Made by a program: the position numbers and the translations under genes
Shown: positions 1 through 10,499 of the stretch, piece after piece
How positions within the stretch are numbered: the stretch's first letter is position 1
How the letters are laid out: every line of letters starts with the position of its first letter
Assembly: GCA_024760905.1 (NCBI GenBank)
Contig: CM045729.1
Coordinates: 51,358,080-51,422,079 of the forward strand
Reading direction: 5' to 3'
Origin: Plotosus lineatus
Lineage: Eukaryota > Chordata > Actinopteri > Siluriformes > Plotosidae
Length of the DNA: 64,000 nucleotides
The notes under the pieces: model-generated
Seen by the model: the letters and a program-made list of their open reading frames with translations, nothing else
What the model was told of the DNA's origin: nothing
The model's database searches: none

Positions 1-982
1 GGCTACAGGTGCCGCATTCCCCAGGTCAAGCCAGTTTTGAACCAGAAATAGCGGCAGAAGCGCCTGACCTGGGCTACAGAGAAGCAGCACTGGACTGTTG
101 CTCAGTGGTCCAAAGTACTTTTTTCGGACGAAAGCAAATTTTGCATGTCATTCGGAAATCAAGGTGCCAGAGTCTGGAGGAAGACTGGGGAGATGGAAAT
201 TCCAAAATGCCTGAAGTCCAGTGTCAAGTACCCACAGTCAGTGATGGTCTGGGGTTCCATGTCAGCTGCTGGTGTTGGTCCACTGTGTTTTATCAAGGGC
301 AGGGTCAATGCAGCTCGCTATCAGGAGATTTTGGAGCACTTCATGCTTCCAACTCCTGATAAGCTTTATGGAGATGAAGATTTCATTTTTCAGCATGACC
401 TGGCATCTGCTCACGGTGCCAAAACCACTGGTAAATGGTTTACTGACCATGGTATTGCTGTGCTCAATTGGCTTGCCAACTCTCCTGACCTGAACCCCAT
501 AGAGAATCTGTGGGATATTGTGAAGAGAAAGTTGAGAGACACCAGACCCAACACTGTGGATGAGCTTAAGGCCGCTATCGAAGCATCCTGGGCCTCCATA
601 AGACCTCAGCAGTGCCACAGGCTGATTGTCTCCATGCCACACCGCATTGAAGCAGTCATTTCTGCAAAAGGATTCCCGACCAAGTATTGAGTGCATAACT
701 GAACATAATTATTTGAAGGTTGACTTTTTTGTATTAAAAACACCTTTTTTTTATTTATTTTTTATTGGTCGGATGAAATATATGCTAATTTTTTGAGCTA
801 GGGATTTTTGGTTTTCATGAGCTGTATGCCAAAATCATCAGTATTAAAACAATAAAAGACCTGAAATATTTCAGTTGGTGTACAATGAATGTAAAATATA
901 TGAAAGTTTAATTTTTATCAGTACATTACAGAAAATAATGAATTTTATCACAATATGCTAATTTTTTGAGAAGGACTAGTAT
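1..982 (+). mobile_element. Tc1-like DNA transposon, right part
   Basis: Transposase reading frame from 145 to 690 keeps the second and third catalytic residues (FQHDLASAH and NPIENLWD, spacing of the DD34E type). Upstream, around 45-55, the frame holds a TAG (CAGAAATAGCGG), so the copy is dead. It ends in the inverted repeat ...GCTAATTTTTTGAGAAGGAC near 980. The left half is outside the window. Confidence 0.9.
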
Positions 983-1059
983 ATGACGCGACAATTCAGA
1001 CCAAGCCCTAAGCCTTCCTCAGTTCATGGGTACAAAACCCACAGCGCTCCCAATGGCGC

Positions 1060-1247
1060 TTGACACCTGACCATGTCTCTAAATGTCTATGGTGAGAAGC
1101 ATGTAAAACAATAATTTTTGACTTCATACAAGAGTAGGCTGCATGTTTAGTCAGCATGTTTCTGCCCAACAATGGTCTGGCGAGCTGTCCGCCAGCATTC
1201 TCGGGACCCTAATTAGGATTAAGTGGTTCAGAAAATTAATGAAATGA
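1060..1247 (+). repeat. SINE, L2-tail type, 5' part eroded
   Basis: It carries the body (GGTGAGAAGCATGTAAAA, GAGTAGGCTGCAT) and the 3' tail CCTAATTAGGATTAAGTGG plus TTCAGAAAATTAATGAAATG, ending about 40 bases before the DED1 exon acceptor. Confidence 0.7.
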
Positions 1248-1286
1248 GATATACACTGATCTGTCTTGTCATGTTTTTCTGGATAG

Positions 1287-1564
1287 GTGTTAGAGTTCCA
1301 AGAGATTCTGATGCAAGTGCAAGACTGCTTGAGCCAGACTGAGGTGCTGGAGCTTGTGTTCCTCTGCTCTGATTTACTTAAGAAAGATCTCAGCAATGTG
1401 GTTACAGCCCGTGAACTATTCCGTCTGCTGCAGTTTCATGAGCTGCTATCCTCTGATGATTCATCTCTACTTGTTGAGCTGCTAAGGATCATAAAACGTG
1501 GGAAACTTGTACAAAATTTGCAGTTAAATCCACAACTGTCACGTACTCGTGTCTCTGCCTACAG
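1287..1564 (+). CDS. casp10: casp10 exon: first death effector domain
   Basis: Acceptor GGATAG precedes it and donor ACAG|GTCAGT follows. It encodes [14 protein letters not shown]... through RTRVSAY, with the helix pattern of a DED ([33 protein letters not shown]). Phase 2 at the 3' end joins the next exon as AG|G (Arg). A SINE begins within about 10 bases of the donor. Confidence 0.88.
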
Positions 1565-4500
1565 GTCAGTGGAACAATTTGGTAGTACATCCTTTGGTGT
1601 ATTATTTGAGACCAAAAGGTCACTGGTTCGATTCCTGAACCAGCAGGAAAGATGAATGGCGATTGGGCAGTGAGTTGTACCTTCCTTTCCTCCACCTTCA
1701 TGACAGAAGTGTCCTTGAGCAAGGCACCTAACATCCAATTGCTCTCTGGGTGACCCAATGTGTGTTGCAGCCCAGTACTCCAAGTGTGTTTTCTCATTGT
1801 TCATGTGTGTGCTCACTTTTTACGGGTTAAATGTAGAATAAATAATTACCCTTGTAGGATTAATTCAGTAGTGTATAAAATCAAATAAAAAAGTTTGAAA
1901 GATTTTTTTAATATAATTACGAATTTAATTTTTAATCACTAATTCAATAATTAATTAAATCTCATATGCATTCCTTGTGAGGGTGTGAATTGAAAAAGTC
2001 TTCTGTCTTTGAACTTTAGGCAACTGTTATATGAGTTGTCAGAGAACATCGCAGATGATGACTTAAAAAATATAAAATTTTTGCTGTACCAGACACTACC
2101 TCGCAAGAAACTCCAACCAGATATGGTAAGAATGTACCAGTGTAAGCTCACTAACTCAGTGTTCTATAATTATATTGTATGACAATCAGTACTATAACAT
2201 TTACAGTATTATTACAGTACTAATCTCAGCACAGAACAAATAAAAAAAAAATTAAAGCCACCATATTTTTATATTATTATGATATAACATTATTGATAAA
2301 ATGGCACATTTCCAGACAATACTGCAGTTGTTTCTCGAAATGGAAAAGGGAGACTTCATGGGTGCCGAGAACCTTGGCACTTTAGAAAGAATCATTGGAT
2401 GTGTATCCCCTTCTTTACAGAAAAAAATCAAGCTTTATCAAATGGACAATCGTGAGTAACATATTGCATAATATTGTATGCATCTTATAAATCATTTCAT
2501 TATTAAACAAGGCTAGATTAATTTAGCATTTATTCTGTATTTAATTCAATTCAGTTTTATTTGTATAGTGCTTTTTACAATTGACATTATTACAAAGCAG
2601 CTTTACACAGCAAAAGTAGGAGCTTACAAAGTACATTATAAAGAATTTAAACATCTCCTATTACCCACACATATCCTTAATGAGTGTCGCCAGTGGTGAC
2701 GGTGACAAGAAAAAACTCCCTCAGTAGATGTGAGGAAGAAAGAGAGGAACCAGACCCAAAAGGGAAACCCATCCTCATTGAGGTAAAACCATAAAGATAC
2801 AAACTGTATGAGCAATTCATTACAGTCCAAAATGTAGTCCAGTTGGTTATACAACAACTGTAAGTCCTGAATAATTGTGGGGAAAAGACTTTATATGACC
2901 AGCACTCAAAAGTCATATTTAAGAGAACAACTTTTAAGAAGAAGAAGTAAACTGGCACACAAAAAACCCATATACTGGTCCTTCTTAAAAAATTAGCATA
3001 TTGTGATAGTTCATTATTTTCTGTAATGTACTGATAAAAATTAAACTTTCATATATTTTAGATTCATTGCACACCAACTGAAATATTTCAGGTCTTTTAT
3101 TGTTTTAATACTGATGATTTTGGCATACAGCTCATGAAAACCCAAAATTCCTATCTCAAAAAATTAGCATATCATGAAAAGGTACTCTACACTAGCTATT
3201 AACCTAATCATCTGAATCAACCAATTAACTCTAAACACCTGCAAAAGATTCCTGAGGCTTTTAAAAACTCCCAGCCTGGTTCATTACTCAAAACCACAAT
3301 CATAGGTAAGACTGCCGACCTGACTGCTGTCCAGAAGGCCAGCATTGACACCCTCAAGCAAGAGGATAAGACACAGAAAGAAATCTCTGAGCGAATAGGC
3401 TGTTCCCAGAGTGCTCTATCAAGGCACCTCAGTGGGACGTCTGTGGGAAGGAAAAAGTGTGGCAGAAAACGCTGCACAACCAGAAGAGGTGACCAGACCC
3501 TGAGGAAGATTGTGGAGAAGGGCCGATTCCAGACCTTGGGGGACCTGTGGAAGCAGTGGACTGAGTCTGGAGTAGAAACATCCGGAGCCACCGTGCACAG
3601 TCGTGTGCAGGAAATGGGCTACAGGTGCCGCATTCCCCAGGTCAAACCACTTTTGAACCAGAAACAGCTGCAGAAGAAAGTACTTTTTTCGGATGAAAGC
3701 AAATTTTGCATGTCATTCGGAAATCAAGGTGCCAGAGTCTGGAGGAAATGCCAAAATGCCTGAAGTCCAGTGTCAAGTCCCCACAGTCAGTGATGGTCTG
3801 GGGTGCCATGTCAGCTACTGGTGTTGGTCCACTGTGTTTTATCAAGGGCAGGGTCAATGCAGCTAGCTATCAGGAGATTTTGGAGCACTTCATGCTTCCA
3901 TCTGCTGAAAAGCTTTATGGAGATTAAGATTTCATTTTTCAGCACGACCTGGCACCTGCGCACAGTGCCAAAACCAGAGACACCAGACCCAACACTGTGG
4001 ATGAGCTTAAGGCCGCTATCGAAGCATCCTGGGCCTCCATAACACCTCAGCAGTGCTACAGGCTGATTACCTCCATGCCACGCCGCATTGAAGCAGTCAT
4101 TTCTGCAAAAGGATTTCCGACCAATTATTGGGTACATAACTGAACATAATTATTTGAAGGTTGACTTTTTTGTATTAAAAACACTTTTTTTTTTCTTGCT
4201 CGGATGAAATATGCTAATTTTTTGAGATAGGGATTTTTGGTTTTTCGTTACTTTTTTGCCAAAATTATCAATATTAAAACAATAAAAGGCTTGAATTACA
4301 CACAACTGAAGTAGTTCAAGCCTCAAGTACAAGTACAATACAAGTTCAAGTACATTCCAGAAAATAATGAACTTTATCACAATATGCTAATTTTTTGAGA
4401 AGGACCAGTATTGTTTGTCACATAGGAAGTTTGTAAAATTCCTTATTTTATGTACCATAGTACTTATTAATATCCATATTATACTTTATTAATCCAACAG

Positions 4501-7388
4501 GGGCAGTGGTGGTCTAGTGGTATAGGGCGCTGGATCGCTGATCCAAAGGTTGGGGGTTCGAGTCCCACTCTCCACAGGGCTGTCACTGTCCCCCCCAGTG
4601 CGGCTAACTGGGTTATCAAAGGCGGGCCATGTCTGTCACTGTCTATGGCGAGAGGCATGTAAAAGAACCATTGCTGACTTTCGTAAAGAGTAGGCTGCAA
4701 AGCCGTCAGCGTGTTTCTCTCCCTTGCTAAAAGGGTTGTGACAGGAAGGGCATCCGACGTAAAAACCTCTGCCAAATCAAACGTGCGAATCAGATGATTC
4801 GCTGTGGCGACTCCTGAGTAAAAGGGAAAAAGCCGAAAGGAAGACAGACAGACTTTATTAATCCAACAATTTAAAGACAATCTTTTGTAAGCATGTCTGT
4901 CTGAACAGGTTTATTGGACTACTACATACACTGCTGTGTTCATCAGTACTACTACTACAAAACTGTTTACATTTTGCCCTATTTATGTAGTTCCTACAAT
5001 AAATAAATAAATATTTGTAAAATGCTTCTCACAGGTTTTTTGTGTTCTTAAGGTTTCTCAGTATCTTCAGTAATCCTAGTAGGAGCCGAGTAGGTTCGGC
5101 AAATGAATGGAATAAAATAAATGGAATAAAATTGTGCGGTAGTCTAGTTTGGATTCCACTGCACAGCTTTCATTCACAATCTGAACCATTGTGATCTGAC
5201 TGTTTGCACAGTGAAATAGTCCAGAACAGTACTTAGCCATTTGTGCACATTGGTTTTATTTCTTAATTAGTACTGAATATCTTGTTTACCTTGAAAAGTG
5301 TAATGTCTGCAAAGTGTAATGTTTCAAAAGTGTAATGCCTGGTTTCTTGACTGTTTATTTTTCAGATTTAAGTGTTCCTGAAGAAGGAAAATGCATGGAC
5401 ACGACTGAGTCACAGAAAAACTCAATAGCCATCAGTTCTGTCCGGGTATTATCTAATTAACCTAACAGATATTTTCACAAGATATTTAATACCTGATTGT
5501 TTTAGGTCAAAGGAATGGTACCATTGAGTGTTCCTAATTATAGCCGTTCTTTTTTATTTACAATGCCCAATCTCATTAGCCTGACATCACTGAAGGCGGT
5601 AAGTACTACCAAGGTACATTTTCTGATTATGTTTTATGTTATTATGTCATGTTGCTTGACTTTAGCTGATATTAATGAGATTCTTGTTTTAGCATTGGCA
5701 TCTCCTGAACAGCTGCTGCCCCCGTCATATTTTAATTCACAGCAGTACACTGAGGTTGGTTAACACACCACTGTCTGTTTGAACCAGGCTACCTTAGACC
5801 TTTTCTGCTGCATGTAAATAACATTTGCATACTATCTGTTTCACAGTCGAGTTCCCAGTCAGCAACTTACTCAGGTAAAAAGATTGTTCCTATTACTGCT
5901 TTGCATGAAATTAGACCGCTGGTAAGAATTTCCCACGTAGTAAATCCAGAATACATATTTTTGTGATTATGTGCGAAGTAAGCTAAGCTAGTTGTGTGTT
6001 CTCATATATGGGTTCCAGGTGATCTTTTAGTGAGACAAGATTCTCGCTTGAGGCTTTCTGAAACTCAAGACCTCGCCCAAGTTGACCAGAATCTGAACTT
6101 TCGTGAGCCAAACGAAAATATCACACCGGTAACTCTTTCTAATTTAGTAATTCGTAGGGGTTATGGTGTGTTGCTTGTTCTTCATCTGGAATGACAATTT
6201 TGTGTTTTTGTTGTTGATGCTGGAGGAATATAAGATGAGTGGAGATTGGAGAGGATTCGCCTTGATCATCAACAACTATGATTTCTCAGAATCAGTTCGT
6301 CCTTTGAAACAAAGACAAGGGACAGACGTAGATGAGCGTAAGCACAAAAATACTTAAACCACATGTTGTAATAACACTATATATTATATTTTGAACAGTG
6401 TCATGGAGTAAATGACACAGATGTGTATTAACCATTCTGGTTAATTTATTAATTAATTAATTTTCTGAACCGCTTAAGCATAGTTAGGGTTGGAGGGAGG
6501 CTGGCACCCATCCCATCTCAGCCAAATCTGGGCGAGGGCAGTGTACACCTTGTACAGCTCGTCAGGCCATCACAGGGCAGAAACACGCTGAAATCTGTGG
6601 AGCCTATTCTTGAATAGAGTCGGCAATGGTTCTTTTATATGCCTATCATCATAGACAGTGAGAGACATGGCCAGCCTTTGATAACCCAGTTAGCTGCACT
6701 GGAGGGACAGAAGTGACAACCATTGACAGTGGGGGTTGAAGTCCAAACATTGAGATTGGTAATCCAGCACCTGATCACCAGGCTACCATTGCCCTTGGAT
6801 AATTTATAGTCTTACTATTATTCAAAACATTAAAGCTAGTCGAGATAACTACAGGTTCAGTTCGACAGACACCTATATACGGTACAGTGAGATTGGACTA
6901 CAGTATATTAGTTCTCAGTTAAAAATATATTGGGGGCACCGGAGTGGTACATTAGAAAGTTGTGTGACTATTAACCAGGAGATCGCAAGTTCATATCCGG
7001 TTTAATTGGTCAAGCTCTCATGGGAGGGAGTGGACGGCATACAATCACTTCTCTGTCACTTGCAGCAATTGTCAGAAAATCATGGGCACCTGTGAGCTCA
7101 TTCGTACAAGGGATCGGATACCTGATGAGTGGGAATTGGATATGATTAAAATTAGGGACCCACATTTCTGTCTTTAGCGTTGCCAAGTTATAAAAATTCA
7201 TCTGTGCCTCTCAGAGGTATGATGCCCCTCTAGTTTTGATACATTTTTCATCTTTCTTTTTCTGTTGTCTTGGGTCAGCCACATTTAGTTTTACATTCAC
7301 AAAGAACTTCTGCCATTGAAAGCACTAGAAGCATTTATGCTTAAATAAACTTCAACTAATTTTAACAGTCCAGTAGGTTTACAATGGC

Positions 7389-7422
<34 letters not shown>

Positions 7423-10409
7423 GTGTGTGCGTGTGTGTGTGTGTGTGTGTGTGCGTGTATGCATGTGTGCGTGTGTGTGTGTGTGCGTGTGTGTGTGTGT
7501 GCACGTGCGTGCGTGCGTGAGTGAGATGGCACAGTGGAGGCTCGGTGTAGGTTTATGCCTGGTTCTCCATTTCGTGCAATCCATTACAAATGCCACAACT
7601 GGTCATTCGTAGCCGATAGTGGAATTTTTGTAATATGTCACTGTTGGATACGAGGTGATGAGAGTCGATACATTCTGGTATGATTTTTTTGCGGTCACGA
7701 TTGGTCAATTTCAGGTGGCAGGATCTGGTCTCCCATTCAGATACGGTTGTATAGGTTTTTCCCCATTGAAACCATGGTTACACATAGTCGTCATCCATAT
7801 TTAGGGCGATCCCGTATAGGCAGATACGTTCAGATGCATTCTGATATGATAATCAGGAACAATGTGCTCTGATACAACAGTATACGAATGTGGTTGTAAT
7901 GTTTTTCACGATCAGGTTCAAGAGTGATCACAATTTAAGCTACGACTGGACCACGATGGGTGTATACAGGCAATGAAAAATTTAAAAAGAGACCACTTTA
8001 TAATGGGAATTTCCATTAAAAGTGGCCTCTTAATTTTTTCCATATCTGTATAGTATATACAGGTGTATATAAATGCCTGGCTCCTCCTCTCAATAAAAAA
8101 ATAAAATATAATAAAGCCTGCAGGCAGCAGTGGCCTGGTGGTAAGGTGCTGGATCACTGATCCCAAGATTAGGGGTTCAAGCCCCACTCTCAACAGGCTG
8201 TGACTGTCCTCCCCAGTGCAACTAACTGGGTTATCGAAGGCTGGCCATGTCTCTCACTGTCTATGGTGGTGTAAAGAACCATTGCTGACTTTCATCAAGA
8301 GTAGCTGCATAGCAATCAGTGTGTTCCTGCCCTGCTCTGCCCTCACGCAGAGTTGGCTGAGATGGGCACCAGCCTCCCTGTGATCCTAATTAGGATTAAG
8401 TGTTTCAGAAAATTAATGAATGTATAATAAAACCTAACCTAGAAGAAAGATGATATCGTCTTGATTTTTAACCCGATATGGTTAATGTCCCCTGAAGGGC
8501 AGTGGTGGTCTAGTGGTATAGGGCGCTGGATCGCTGATCCAAAGGTTGGGGGTTCGAGTCCCACTCGCCACAGCGTTGTCACTGTGCAGCTACCTGGGTT
8601 ATCAAAGGCGGGCCACGTCTCTCACTGTCTGTGGTGAGAGGCATGTAAAAGAACCATTGCTGACTTTCGTGAAGAGTAGGCTGCAAAGCCGTCAGCGGGT
8701 TTCTGTCCCTTGCTAAAAAAAAGGGTTGTGACAGGAAGGGCATCCGACATAAAAACCTCTGCCAAATCAAACGTGCGAATCAGATGATTCGCTGTGACGA
8801 CTCCCAAGTAAAAAAAAAGGGAAAAAGCCAAAAGGAAGACAGAATGGTTAATGTCCCCTGAATTTAAGGTTTTTCGCCAAGTAAAATTGCTTCTCTTTTT
8901 TCAGAGGCGCATAGTTGAACACATGCCATCTTTTCACATCTATATTAAAATTTTAGTTCATCCTAACATTTTTGGGGCTACTGGCAGTTCGTATTTTATT
9001 AGAATCAAATAGGGATCGACTCAACTCAATGTTCCACTCAAGAGTCATTCAAGTCAGGTACTGTCAAGCCCCACTGTCACAAGGTTGTCAATATAAGATA
9101 AGATAAGATACAGCTTTATTAATCTCACAATGGAGAAATTCACTGTTACAGGCTCTTGAGGTACTATCAGTAGGGGGTGCAAAAATAGATACAAGTACAA
9201 ACATACACACGTACATATATATTATATAAGTAAATAAATAAATAGATACATAAATAGTATAAATTAATAAACAATAAAAGAAAAGAATGGAGCAACTTTA
9301 TAGACTGGCCTATATTAAAGTGTAATGTATCTGAGGGCAGGGCAATATTGTTCCTCCAGTGCAGCTAACTGGGTTATCAAAGGCCAAACATGCTTTCCAC
9401 TGTCTATAAGAAGAGGCATGCAAAAGATCCATTGCTGTCATTCGTAAAGAATAGACCACTGGGTTGCCGTCAGCGATGACCTGGCAAGCTGTCCAGATGT
9501 ACCCCACCATTGCCCAGAGTCAGTTGAGATGGGTGGCAGCCCCTTACAATCCTAATTGGGATTAAGCGGTTCAGAAAATTAAAGAATAAATTTTGTGTGT
9601 TTGTTATTTGTGTGTGTTGGGGGGGGGGGGTGTGGTAGAACGTTTAGATGCTGTGTTACAGTGGTTGGGGTTTGAAACTGTAAAAAGGATGGACTGCAGT
9701 CGGAACAGCATGCTGAGTGCTCTGGATGAGCTGTGTGGGCGAGATCACAGTGAAGCTGACTGCGTAGTGTGCTGTGTGATGACTCATGGCTATGAAGGTG
9801 GTCTGTATGGGGTGGATGGACTGGAAGTCACGGTAAAGGAGCTGATGGCCAAGCTGGATAGCTATCATTGCCCCTCTCTTCTACAAAAGCCCAAACTCTT
9901 CTTTATCCAGGCCTGTCAGGGCAGTCAGGAGCAAAGTCCAGTTTTCCTTCAGTCAGATGGGTCCAGAAACACCTCAGTAGTTGAATTGGGAATCTTCAGT
10001 GATGCTGAAGTGCCCAGACAGTCCATACCTGTAGGGGCTGACTACCTAGTGGCCATGTCAACGGTTCCAGGCTATGCCTCATTCAGAGAGAAGTTGAAGG
10101 GGACCTGGTTCATTCAGTCATTGTGTAAGAACCTGCAATGCTTTGTGCCAAGGTGAGCAAGCACAGACCACATCTTTTTGAATCTGATTTGCATGGGGGT
10201 ATACAGACGCTCCCCGACTTACGTTTGTCCGTTTTACGTTTTTTCGCTTTTACGTTTTTTTTTTTTTTCCTTTCTTTCTTTTTCAAAAAAAAAGTCAAAT
10301 TTTGAGTTTAGACGTACCTACGTAGTACACTGACATAATGATGCAATGACATTGCATCTATTGTTTACAAACGACAGACTGAACGTGCCCCTCCTCCTTC
10401 CCAGTTCAG

Positions 10410-10458
<49 letters not shown>

Positions 10459-10467
10459 TATATCGTT

Positions 10468-10499
<32 letters not shown>

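Noticed and set aside
4500..4575. tRNA gene
   Set aside because: A and B boxes are present, but the same head recurs in many copies with SINE body, tail and target duplications, and a proper acceptor stem is not formed.
7297..7612. Cys/Val-rich and Thr/His-rich frames
   Set aside because: Products of the (TG)n microsatellite.
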